Shown: positions 7,637 to 14,133 of the stretch, piece by piece
Layout: the number at the start of each line of letters is the position of its first letter
Position numbering within the stretch: the first letter of the stretch is position 1
From: Emcibacter sp.
GTDB taxonomy: Bacteria; Pseudomonadota; Alphaproteobacteria; Sphingomonadales; Emcibacteraceae
DNA: 16,499 bases
Reading direction: 5' to 3'
Assembly (NCBI GenBank): GCA_023142175.1
Contig: JAGLJX010000044.1
Location: 1-16,499, forward strand
Notes under the pieces: model-generated
Seen by the model: only the letters and a program-made list of their open reading frames with translations
The model's database searches: none
Told to the model about the DNA's origin: nothing
Position numbers and translations under genes: made by a program

Positions 7637-8647
7637 ATGACTGAGTTCAAGCAACGCATCTTCTCTGGTGTTCAACCCTCTGGAAATCTCACACTTGGTA
7701 ACTATCTTGGCGCAATCCGTAACTGGGTGGCTTTGCAGCGGACGTATGAAAGTATTTTTTGTGTTGTTGATCTTCATGCCATCACCGTATGGCAGGATCC
7801 GGCAGTGCTTCGGGATGCGACCCGTGAGGTGACGGCGGGACTGATTGCCAGCGGCATTGACCCCAAGGAATGTATTATCTTTAACCAGTCTCAGGTGCCG
7901 GGACATGCAGAGCTTGCGTGGATTTTTAACTGTGTGGCGCGTATGGGCTGGTTGAATCGCATGACCCAGTTTAAGGAAAAGGCCGGTAAAAACCGTGAAC
8001 GGGCCAGTGTGGGGCTTTATGTTTACCCTGATCTGATGGCAGCCGATATTATGCTCTATAAGGCGACACACGTGCCCGTGGGCGATGATCAGAAGCAACA
8101 TCTTGAGCTGGCCCGCGATATTGCGCAGAAATTCAATAATGATTATGACACGGATTTTTTCCCCATTGTGGAGCCCCTGATACTGGGGGAAGCAAAACGG
8201 GTAATGTCTTTGCGTGATGGCAACGCCAAAATGAGCAAATCTGACCCGTCCGAGAACAGCCGGATTAATCTGATTGATGATCGGGATACGATTGCCAAAA
8301 AAATCCGCAAGGCCCGAACCGACAGCGAGCCAATTGCATCAAGTATGGAAGGGTTGGAAAACCGTCCAGAAGCTAAAAACCTGATAAATATTTTTGCCGC
8401 TCTCAGTGATCGCACTGCCGAGGATGTCTGTGGGGAGTATGGTGGACAGGGTTTTGCAAACTTTAAAAAGGATCTTGCAGAACTCAGTGTTACCGTCCTT
8501 GGGCCGATAACGGAAGAAATGACGCGGTTGCGAAGTGAAAAAACATATATAGATCAAATTCTTAGAGAAGGTTCTGAGAAGGCCAGAGCCATTTCGGAAC
8601 CGATTCTCAAGCAAGTTCACAATATCGTGGGGTTCTTGCAATCCTAG
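7637..8647 (+). CDS. trpS: Tryptophan--tRNA ligase
   Basis: Class I tryptophanyl-tRNA synthetase that charges tRNA-Trp in the cytoplasm. From the chosen ATG it is 336 aa, the normal bacterial size. Motifs: [18 protein letters not shown] at about 9-26 (the HIGH-type signature), [19 protein letters not shown] at 149-167, and the KMSKS loop at 198-202. The frame stays open upstream to 7349, but those ~96 residues overlap the sRNA and its terminator and look unlike any synthetase. The ATG at 7637 has AAGGA 8 nt upstream and gives the conserved N-terminus. No tandem Trp codons are seen upstream, so peptide-based attenuation is unlikely. Confidence 0.97.
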   Translation: MTEFKQRIFSGVQPSGNLTLGNYLGAIRNWVALQRTYESIFCVVDLHAITVWQDPAVLRDATREVTAGLIASGIDPKECIIFNQSQVPGHAELAWIFNCVARMGWLNRMTQFKEKAGKNRERASVGLYVYPDLMAADIMLYKATHVPVGDDQKQHLELARDIAQKFNNDYDTDFFPIVEPLILGEAKRVMSLRDGNAKMSKSDPSENSRINLIDDRDTIAKKIRKARTDSEPIASSMEGLENRPEAKNLINIFAALSDRTAEDVCGEYGGQGFANFKKDLAELSVTVLGPITEEMTRLRSEKTYIDQILREGSEKARAISEPILKQVHNIVGFLQS

Positions 8648-8708
8648 GGCATTAGTATTATCTTTAAAGTATCTCTTGTGGAGAGGGATAACAGCTAAGG
8701 TTAAGATT

Positions 8709-9371
8709 ATGAATAAGATCATTAGAATTTTAATTGTGGTGGGTATGGTCGGACTTGTATCCGCCTGTAACGGCACGTTTAGGTCCAATGTGTCCCGGTT
8801 CCATGAGTTGCCAGTACCCAAAGGGGAAACGGTGATGATCATACCGGCTGATCCGGCAAAAAACACCAGCCTTGAATTTGCTTCATATGCCAATATGGTC
8901 GGAAGCTACCTTGCAAGACAGGGATATACGGCGGCGGGTAATGGTGAGGCTGATTTGATCGTCGAACTGGATTATTCAGTGGATGATGGCAAGGTCATGA
9001 TCAGACGATATTCATCTGGCTTTGAATATGGTTATGGCTATGGTTACGGACTTCGCCATTTCCGTCATCATCGTCATTATCGTCATTTCACTGATTTTGG
9101 ATATTTCGGCCATCATTACAGCCCTTTTTATGGTTTTGGATACCCCTATGACCGTGATATCAGATCATATGTCAACTATACCCGCAAGCTATCTCTGGTT
9201 ATCCGGCCAAATAAGAATGGTGCGAAGAACCTGTATGAAGGAACTGTGGAAAGCCGAGGACGGAGCAACGACCTTGCCCAGTTGATGCCCCATTTGACAC
9301 AGGCATTGTTTACGAATTTCCCCGGCGAAAGTGGGGCGACGAACAGGGTCGTAATAGAACTGAACCAGTAA
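8709..9371 (+). CDS. DUF4136-like lipoprotein with His/Tyr/Gly-rich insert
   Basis: This is a 220-aa predicted lipoprotein. A basic start and hydrophobic stretch (2-19) end in a lipobox VSAC with C20, so it should be lipidated and face the periplasm. The body resembles DUF4136: an N-terminal beta strand and helix (SYLARQGYTAAGNGEADLIVELDYSV), then a final LSLVIRPNKNGAKNLYEGTVESRG and a C-terminal helix ending in NFPGESG. Between them residues 106-149 are of low complexity: a YG repeat, then a histidine cluster with seven His in 117-136, then aromatic-rich FG/YG. DUF4136 function is unknown; metal binding by the His cluster is only inference. The ATG at 8709 has AAGG 8 nt upstream and gives the signal peptide; an earlier TTG (8676) would spoil it. 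Confidence 0.75.
   Translation: MNKIIRILIVVGMVGLVSACNGTFRSNVSRFHELPVPKGETVMIIPADPAKNTSLEFASYANMVGSYLARQGYTAAGNGEADLIVELDYSVDDGKVMIRRYSSGFEYGYGYGYGLRHFRHHRHYRHFTDFGYFGHHYSPFYGFGYPYDRDIRSYVNYTRKLSLVIRPNKNGAKNLYEGTVESRGRSNDLAQLMPHLTQALFTNFPGESGATNRVVIELNQ
9027..9089 (+). repeat. Short in-frame tandem repeats within the lipoprotein gene
   Basis: Four 6-bp units TATGGT/TATGGC/TATGGT/TACGGA (9027-9050) encode YGYGYGYG. Three 9-bp units CGTCATCAT/CGTCATTAT/CGTCATTTC (9063-9089) encode RHH, RHY and RHF. They look like recent slippage expansion of a low-complexity loop. Confidence 0.75.
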
Positions 9372-9408
9372 TAACAGCGGTTCACTCTTAAATGAGTAGC
9401 TCCGGTTA
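9372..9408 (+). terminator. Weak imperfect stem-loop after the lipoprotein gene
   Basis: TAAC/GTTA, CGG/CCG and ACTC/GAGT can stack with small internal loops around TTAAAT, directly after the stop codon. Only TTCCAATT follows, so termination would be inefficient at best. Listed because it is the only structure between the two genes. Confidence 0.25.
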
Positions 9409-9440
9409 TTCCAATTCAAGAAAAAATAAGGGCTGGAAGT

Positions 9441-10409
9441 ATGTGGAAAAAAGTCAAACCGGGGCTTGTCTGGTTGCGGGAAAAAATAACCTTTAAGGTT
9501 GCCAGAAGGATTCTGGCTGGTCTTGTGATATTTATCTTTTCCTATTATCTGATTGGTATGGTTGTCGTTGAGAATATCAATGATGACAAAAACTATGCCG
9601 CAGATAGAATGGCTAAAACCTCTGTGGGAAGCTACGCTGTAGAGATGTCTATCGCCATGATTGACCGGGAAGTTAATCATCATGCCTGGATTTCAAATGA
9701 CCCGTGGTTCAAACCGGGATCTCTGCTCGACAATATGGCTTATTATCAGAAGGGTATAATCTCCGCCAATGCCATTTTTGCGATTGAGTTAAAGGATCAG
9801 CTTAGCCGTATCCGGGGATCAAGTCAGGTGGATGAGAATTTACGGGAAGTGGCAAGCGGGATAAATTATGCACCGGACAGATGGTATTGGGACCCTAGTG
9901 TGTCCCTGTTTCTGTTTGTTGCCCCAGCTGAAAAGCAATATAACAGCGCTCTGAACAATCTGAAGAAATATAACAATCGTCTGAGAAAAGGTGAGGCGAC
10001 CTTTGGGCGGCGGGCGGATAATCTTTTATCCACATTGGATAAAATTTCTCTGGATATGGGGTCTTCATCGGATGCTATTTCCCGAAAGATTGATAATGGA
10101 ATTGGTTGTGTTCTGGATACAAAGGCCGATAACCTGTTTTATGACGTGAAGGGCCGCTCCTACGCCTATTGGCTTTTGCTTGGCGGGTTGCGGGCTGATT
10201 TCGATAAGGTGGTTACAGATAAAGATGCCGGCAGTAGCTGGGATCTTCTGGAGCAAAGTCTGTCCTCTCTGATTGACCTTGATCCGATGATAGTGTCCAA
10301 TTGTGATGCCGATGGCTTCCTGTTTCAGAACCATTTATCGGCACAGGGTTTCTATCTTCTGCGGGCCAGAACCCAACTTAAAGAAATTACCAATATTTTG
10401 CTAAAATAA
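9441..10409 (+). CDS. DUF2333 family inner-membrane-anchored protein
   Basis: This 322-aa protein has a basic N-terminal segment and one transmembrane helix at about residues 24-43 (ILAGLVIFIFSYYLIGMVVV). The ~280-residue remainder is soluble and probably periplasmic. Features that fit DUF2333 are the conserved DREVNHHAWISNDPWFKPGSLLDNM region, the PDRWYWDPS motif and the C-terminal FYLLRARTQLKEI segment. The function of the family is unknown. An AAGGG Shine-Dalgarno lies about 8 nt before the ATG. It lies 69 nt after the lipoprotein gene and 62 nt before the universal stress protein gene. The three may form a loose envelope/stress cluster, but the sequence shows no direct link. Confidence 0.8.
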   Translation: MWKKVKPGLVWLREKITFKVARRILAGLVIFIFSYYLIGMVVVENINDDKNYAADRMAKTSVGSYAVEMSIAMIDREVNHHAWISNDPWFKPGSLLDNMAYYQKGIISANAIFAIELKDQLSRIRGSSQVDENLREVASGINYAPDRWYWDPSVSLFLFVAPAEKQYNSALNNLKKYNNRLRKGEATFGRRADNLLSTLDKISLDMGSSSDAISRKIDNGIGCVLDTKADNLFYDVKGRSYAYWLLLGGLRADFDKVVTDKDAGSSWDLLEQSLSSLIDLDPMIVSNCDADGFLFQNHLSAQGFYLLRARTQLKEITNILLK

Positions 10410-10413
10410 AAAA

Positions 10414-10446
10414 ATCTTGCCAAACTTCTATCTTGAATGGCAAGAT
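10414..10446. repeat. Inverted repeat between DUF2333 and usp genes
   Basis: ATCTTGCCA (10414-10422) and TGGCAAGAT (10438-10446) are exact reverse complements around a 15-nt loop. An A run (10408-10414) precedes the left arm. Read on the minus strand this becomes a stem followed by TTTTTT, i.e. a terminator shape for antisense transcription. On the plus strand it has no T tract. Confidence 0.6.
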
Positions 10447-10471
10447 ACCCAAAACAGGTAGAGGGTTATCT

Positions 10472-10945
10472 ATGTCTACGCAGGAAAATAAGTGGAAACT
10501 TCTGGTCATCGCGGACGGTACGCCGGAATTTAAAAAAGTTCTTCGACTGGCCGCATTGCGGGCAAAGCGGGTTGGGGGGACGCTGGTTTTGCTCCGCATC
10601 ATTCAGCCTGCCGAATTTCAGCATTGGATGGCGGTGCGTGACATCATGGAAGAAGAAGCCATGCAGGAAGCGCAGGAGATGATGGAGGTTTTTGCCATAG
10701 AGGTAAAACAATTATCAGGCCTTGATAGCGAACTTGTGCTGCGCAAGGGTGAGCCGGGCGATGTCATCACGCAATATATTGAGGATGACAAGGATATCCA
10801 TCTGTTGGTGCTTGGTGCGAATGTGGATGGGGATCCCGGTCCGCTAATCAAGGCTTTTCGGGAAGAATTGCTGAATGTGCTGCATATGCCGGTGCTTGTC
10901 GTTCCGGGAAATATGACCGATAATGAAATCGATAAATTTGTCTGA
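10472..10945 (+). CDS. Universal stress protein (UspA-like), divergent
   Basis: This is a single-domain UspA-fold protein of 157 aa. Strand 1 is KLLVIADGTPEFKKVLRLA (residues 9-27). It is followed by TLVLLRII and a long acidic helix (about 55-82, MEEEAMQEAQEMMEVFAIE). Then come LDSELVLRKGEPGDVITQYI, the HLLVLGA strand (110-116) and a final MPVLVVPG (139-146). The usual ATP motif G-2x-G-9x-G(S/T) is degenerate: after LLVLGAN comes VDGDPGPLIKAFREE and no GS/GT, so it may not bind ATP. The ATG at 10472 has an AGAGGG stretch upstream; an earlier TTG at 10433 adds a non-family N-terminus that overlaps a hairpin. It is immediately upstream of nfu. Confidence 0.85.
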   Translation: MSTQENKWKLLVIADGTPEFKKVLRLAALRAKRVGGTLVLLRIIQPAEFQHWMAVRDIMEEEAMQEAQEMMEVFAIEVKQLSGLDSELVLRKGEPGDVITQYIEDDKDIHLLVLGANVDGDPGPLIKAFREELLNVLHMPVLVVPGNMTDNEIDKFV

Positions 10946-10969
10946 TTATAGAATCATACTATTTTACTC

Positions 10970-10999
10970 TTGATTTTACTGCAAACTATTGCCATTTAT
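10970..10999 (+). promoter_or_regulatory. Possible nfu promoter
   Basis: TTGATT (10970-10975) is followed after 17-18 nt by CATTTA/ATTTAT (10993-10999). A start near 11005 would fall in the inverted repeat at 10999-11024. The -10 match is poor, so this is tentative. Confidence 0.3.
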
Positions 11000-11024
11000 G
11001 TCCTATCATTAAAGTAATAGGACA
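10999..11024 (+). promoter_or_regulatory. Perfect inverted repeat at the nfu start (operator or SD hairpin)
   Basis: TGTCCTAT (10999-11006) and ATAGGACA (11017-11024) are exact reverse complements separated by 10 nt. The right arm contains the only Shine-Dalgarno candidate (AGGA, 11019-11022), 7 nt before the nfu ATG. As RNA it would hide the ribosome binding site; as DNA it could be a repressor site over the transcription start. The spacing does not fit the IscR type 2 site (CC to GG), and no RirA- or Irr-like motif is recognised. Confidence 0.55.
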
Positions 11025-11029
11025 GATAT

Positions 11030-11581
11030 ATGTTTATTCAGACCGAAATGACCCCAAACCCTGCCACGCTTAAATTCGTTCCGGGTGAGACCGTAATGGA
11101 ACAGGGAACGGCCTTTTATGAAAGCGCTCAGGAAGCTGAGAATTCACCACTAGGCCGCCGCCTTTTTGCTATCGAAGGTGTTACAGGAACTTTCTTTGGG
11201 TTTGATTTTATCGCCGTTACCCTGACTGACCATGACTGGAATGACAAGAAGACCGATGTTCTCGGCGCTATAATGGAACATTTCACATCCGGCGATCCGG
11301 TGGTCTTAAATAATAGTCCAGATGTTCCCGCTGCAGAAGAAAATCCGGAAGACGCAGAGATCGTTGCTCAGATCAAGGAGTTGCTGGAGGCCCGTGTTAG
11401 GCCGGCAGTGGCCCGTGACGGCGGTGATATTACCTTTCATGCCTATGATAAGGGCATTGTATATCTACGTATGCAGGGCGCCTGTGCGGGCTGTCCAAGT
11501 TCAACCGCAACCCTGAAATACGGTATTCAGAATTTGCTCAAGCATTATATTCCCGAAGTGGAAACCGTCGAGGCGGTTTGA
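11030..11581 (+). CDS. Nfu-type iron-sulfur cluster scaffold/carrier (NifU-like)
   Basis: This is a 183-aa two-domain Nfu protein that carries and delivers Fe-S clusters to target enzymes, which would include complex I in this genome. The N-terminal Nfu_N domain (1-90) shows MFIQTEMTPNPATLKFVPG and the FFGFDFIAVT region. The linker 91-108 is acidic. The C-terminal NifU domain (109-183) has RPAVARDGGDITFHAYDKG and the cluster-binding CAGC (C152, C155) followed by PSSTATLKYGI. Both cysteines are present and the length is usual. The ATG is set by AGGA 7 nt upstream, inside an inverted repeat. The Usp-Nfu neighbourhood recurs in alphaproteobacteria. The stop codon lies in the outer stem of the downstream palindromic structure. 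Confidence 0.95.
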   Translation: MFIQTEMTPNPATLKFVPGETVMEQGTAFYESAQEAENSPLGRRLFAIEGVTGTFFGFDFIAVTLTDHDWNDKKTDVLGAIMEHFTSGDPVVLNNSPDVPAAEENPEDAEIVAQIKELLEARVRPAVARDGGDITFHAYDKGIVYLRMQGACAGCPSSTATLKYGIQNLLKHYIPEVETVEAV

Positions 11582-11673
11582 GCGTCCTATGTTCAGGCTG
11601 CAGACTTCACCTTATGTGCTGAAGCACACGTCGGCTTGTCTGCATTGCCACGCCTAAACACATAACGCTCAAA
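11577..11673. repeat. Long nested imperfect palindrome after nfu
   Basis: Four nested pairings are seen. The outer stem is TTTGAGCGT (11577-11585) with ACGCTCAAA (11665-11673), continued by TATGT (11588-11592) with ACATA (11660-11664). The middle stem is GGC TGCAGAC (11596-11605) with GTCTGCA (11638-11644) and GCC (11647-11649). The inner hairpin is TGTGC-TGAA-GCACA (11615-11628). The outer stem includes the nfu stop codon and the element fills almost the whole gap to the convergent deacetylase gene. There is no T tract on either strand, so it is not a classical terminator. It could be a 3' UTR structure, a small mobile palindrome or an unknown RNA. Confidence 0.65.
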
Positions 11674-11676
11674 AAG

Positions 11677-12714
11677 TTACTTCACGAATAGGGGTAATCC
11701 GAACCAGTACCATCTTTTATCAGGTCCGGGCATGGTACAGTTGATTCTGCTACGGCCTTTTGGCAGGGGCTTGTCAAACCGGATTTCAACCCTGTTACCG
11801 CCGATGCGGGTGATATTGGCGCTTTCGCCAAGATGGGACGGAAAGCAGCTTAGGACGGATAGGTCGCGCACTTGTTCTTCAACTGTAAATCCGACCCGGG
11901 GTGGGTTTTGAGTTATGACCACGCTGATGGGTAGAATATCATAGGCAGGCAGGGCGCGGGCATTTACGATCAGTCGAAATCGATCCATCGCAGAATATTT
12001 TTCATTAAATGAAAATCGGGGCAGGCCATAGAGGTCGCTCCGGCTGCTGGCACCACTGGAATATTGCCCAAAGGCGGCTTTAAGGCCTTTCTCTTTCAGT
12101 ATGTTTGCCAGTTCCGGGCTATATTCCCCGAAGGGATAGGCAAAGATGTCAGGAACGCTACCGAGTTCTTTTTTATAAATATCTGTTGCCGTATCAATAT
12201 CTTTTGTCGCGTCAGCCAAAGACATATGGAGCAGATGATTATGGGTATGTGCGTGGTGGCCAATGGTGACAAGAGGGTCATTGGCAAGGGTGCTGACCTG
12301 CGCCCAGGTCATATACCCGGCAATTTTCTGGCTGACCGGTTCCGTGGATACAAATAATGTAAAGGGAATGTTGGCTGCTTTTAATTTGGGCCAGGCATTC
12401 TCCAGAATGGATAGATAAGCATCATCAATGGTAATGGCGATTGTCCGTGACGGCAGCTTGGTTTTATTCCGAAAGGCGGTGATAATCTCATCAAGGGGGA
12501 CAATATTGTATTTTTCTTTTTTGAGTTCTTCCAGTTGTGAGTCAAACTGTTCCAACGTGATATTGGTGGATGGATATTTATCTTCACCGAACCGGTGATA
12601 CATTAAAATAACGGCAGTATCTTCTGGTTGTTGGGCATAGCCGAGGAATGGGAAAACCATAATTATAACCAGAAATAATCCAGAAAAAAGAGAATGTGGG
12701 ATATGCTTTATCAT
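11677..12714 (-). CDS. Secreted polysaccharide deacetylase (NodB domain, CE4)
   Basis: This 345-aa carbohydrate esterase family 4 protein probably removes N- or O-acetyl groups from an extracellular or cell-wall glycan. The signal peptide spans 1-27 (hydrophobic 9-24, likely cleavage after GYA). NodB motifs: MYHRFG (38-43); TIDDAY (95-100) with the catalytic base and metal aspartates D97 and D98; HTHNH (156-160) supplying metal histidines H156 and H160; and FAYPFGEYSP (191-200). Residues ~235-345 form an extra, probably beta-rich C-terminal domain with two cysteines (C290, C326) that could form a periplasmic disulfide, ending in RWYWFGLPLFV. The ATG has a weak AGG upstream. It is convergent with nfu and divergent from the nitroreductase gene. 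Confidence 0.88.
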   Translation of the reverse strand: MIKHIPHSLFSGLFLVIIMVFPFLGYAQQPEDTAVILMYHRFGEDKYPSTNITLEQFDSQLEELKKEKYNIVPLDEIITAFRNKTKLPSRTIAITIDDAYLSILENAWPKLKAANIPFTLFVSTEPVSQKIAGYMTWAQVSTLANDPLVTIGHHAHTHNHLLHMSLADATKDIDTATDIYKKELGSVPDIFAYPFGEYSPELANILKEKGLKAAFGQYSSGASSRSDLYGLPRFSFNEKYSAMDRFRLIVNARALPAYDILPISVVITQNPPRVGFTVEEQVRDLSVLSCFPSHLGESANITRIGGNRVEIRFDKPLPKGRSRINCTMPGPDKRWYWFGLPLFVK

Positions 12715-12835
12715 TTGGTTACCTGAGACTGAATGGCTTGCTTGAGGGGAGTATAGCAGGATAATTCTAAAAGAAAATCTTCTTTGTACTAGGCATATTT
12801 ATGGTAACATGACATTTTATGATACGGAATAATTG
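12715..12835. promoter_or_regulatory. Divergent intergenic region (deacetylase / nitroreductase)
   Basis: These 121 bp must hold the promoters of both divergent genes. It is AT-rich near the middle, but no pair of -35/-10 boxes stands out on either strand, and no clear operator palindrome was seen. Only the ACGGA Shine-Dalgarno (12824-12828) for the + strand gene is confident. Confidence 0.4.
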
Positions 12836-13432
12836 ATGACGCAAGAAATACTTTCTGACCGGGATCTGGATGTTATTTTCAGGGGCGCACGTTCGTCCAA
12901 GGGATGGCTCAAAAGCCCTGTTTCGGATGTAACCATCCGGGCCATATATGATTTGTTAAGCTGGGGCCCTACCAGTTTCAACTGCTCGCCAGCGCGGTTT
13001 GTCATTGTACAGAGCGATGATGCCAAACAGAAACTGGCCAATTGTGCCATGGATAGCAATAAGGACAGAATATTGGCCGCACCCTTTACGGTCATCGTTG
13101 GTCGTGACGCGAAATTTTATGAGAAACTTCCCGATTTATTTAAAAGTAATCCCGGCGCCAAGGATTTTTTCACAGGAAATGAGAAGCTTACGGAGGAAAC
13201 TTCCTTCAGGAACAGCAGCCTTCAGGGGGGCTATATGATTATTGCCGCCCGCGCCCTTGGCCTTGATTGCAGCCCCATGTCTGGCTTTAACCCAAAAGCG
13301 GTTAATGAGGCATTCTTTAAGGGCAGCAATAACAGTGTGAATTTCATTTGCAGTATGGGCTATGGTGACCCGGCAGGCCTTTCAGGGCCGGATCGCCGTC
13401 TTTCTTTTGATGAGGCGTGCGAAATCGTTTGA
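12836..13432 (+). CDS. Malonic semialdehyde reductase / nitroreductase (RutE-like)
   Basis: This is a 198-aa FMN-dependent nitroreductase-fold protein. RutE-type enzymes reduce malonic semialdehyde to 3-hydroxypropionate with NAD(P)H. Family signatures in order: ARSSKGW (15-21), YDLLSWGPTSFNCSPARFVIV (39-59), AAPFTVIVG (82-90), FYEKLPDLF (94-102), SFRNSSLQGGYMIIAARALGLDCSPMSGF (122-150), then MGYGDPAGL and PDRRLSFDEA. These clearly favour the RutE/YdfG-like subgroup over classic NfsB nitroreductases. No other pyrimidine-degradation (rut) genes are nearby, so the physiological substrate is uncertain. The ATG at 12836 is chosen over a TTG three bases earlier; ACGGA lies 7 nt upstream. Its end overlaps tsaB. 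Confidence 0.9.
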   Translation: MTQEILSDRDLDVIFRGARSSKGWLKSPVSDVTIRAIYDLLSWGPTSFNCSPARFVIVQSDDAKQKLANCAMDSNKDRILAAPFTVIVGRDAKFYEKLPDLFKSNPGAKDFFTGNEKLTEETSFRNSSLQGGYMIIAARALGLDCSPMSGFNPKAVNEAFFKGSNNSVNFICSMGYGDPAGLSGPDRRLSFDEACEIV

Positions 13433-14133
13433 CCATACTTGCCCTTGATAGCGCCTTGTCATCCTGCTCCGCTGCGGTGATTAAGGACGATGAAATTTTA
13501 TCCGAAATATTTGAAATGAGGATGCGGGGACAGGCCGAGCGTCTCATCCCCATGTGTCAGCAAGTCTGCGGGCAGGCGAAACTGTCTTTTGATGAACTCA
13601 GCGCCATAGCAGTAACGCGGGGGCCGGGAACATTCACTGGCGTGCGTATTGGTCTTGCTGCGGCAAAGGGATTGGCTCTGGCCCTTGATATTCCCCTCAT
13701 CGGACTCACCACATTGGAAGTTGTTGCGAGGAATGCAGCGGAAGGGGGCTGCGCGGGCCGCATCGCCATCGCCCATGATGCCAGAAGGTCGGAGGTTTAT
13801 CTTCAGCTTTTTGACCTCAAGGATGGCAATAGCAGTCCCTTATCAGAGCCTGTTGCCGTGCCGTTAAGTGATGTGGAACAGTATCTTGATGAGGAGGTTC
13901 TGTTCTTGGCTGGTACGGGTGTTGATCTGGTTAAATCCAACCTTTCACAAGGTATTATGGCAGGGTTGGTTTTTCCAGATATATCTGCCCAGCCCAATGC
14001 GGGAACTGTGGCCCGGATGGCTGCTGAAAAACTTGGCACGGGCAATGAAAGTGATGTTGTTGTCCCGCTTTATCTGCGTCCGCCCGATGCGGTGGCGCCC
14101 AAGCCTATAATCTATCCCTTTCAGAACCAATGA
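13417..14133 (+). CDS. tsaB: tRNA threonylcarbamoyladenosine biosynthesis protein TsaB
   Basis: TsaB (238 aa from the GTG) is the non-catalytic ASKHA partner of TsaD needed for the essential t6A37 modification of ANN-decoding tRNAs. The N-terminal TILALDSALSSCSAAV and the strongly conserved TRGPGTFTGVRIGLAAAKGLALAL (about 67-90) are diagnostic. The C-terminal half is variable, ending in YLRPPDAV. No ATG start is available. GTG at 13417 overlaps the previous gene by 16 nt; TTG at 13429 overlaps by 4 nt and gives MTILALD, which also fits the family. GAGG at 13412-13415 is badly spaced for both, so the start is undecided. The stop overlaps the rimI start as ATGA. Confidence 0.94.
   Translation: MRNRLTILALDSALSSCSAAVIKDDEILSEIFEMRMRGQAERLIPMCQQVCGQAKLSFDELSAIAVTRGPGTFTGVRIGLAAAKGLALALDIPLIGLTTLEVVARNAAEGGCAGRIAIAHDARRSEVYLQLFDLKDGNSSPLSEPVAVPLSDVEQYLDEEVLFLAGTGVDLVKSNLSQGIMAGLVFPDISAQPNAGTVARMAAEKLGTGNESDVVVPLYLRPPDAVAPKPIIYPFQNQ

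Noticed and set aside
8676..8708. Upstream TTG start for the lipoprotein gene
   Set aside because: It would add 11 residues before a textbook lipoprotein signal peptide; ATG at 8709 has AAGG at proper spacing.
10433..10471. Upstream TTG start for the universal stress protein
   Set aside because: The extra 13 residues are not part of the Usp fold and overlap the 10414-10446 hairpin; ATG 10472 has a purine-rich site upstream.
10999..11024. IscR type 2 site before nfu
   Set aside because: The CC-to-GG distance is too long for the known IscR type 2 consensus and the internal bases do not match.
11577..11673. Classical MITE/insertion remnant with target-site duplication
   Set aside because: No direct repeats were seen at the two outer ends, and the left end coincides with the natural nfu stop; mobility cannot be claimed from one copy.
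11582..11676. tRNA gene in the nfu-deacetylase gap
   Set aside because: The nested stems do not form a cloverleaf: no TTC-type T-loop and no acceptor stem of 7 bp with a 3' CCA context.
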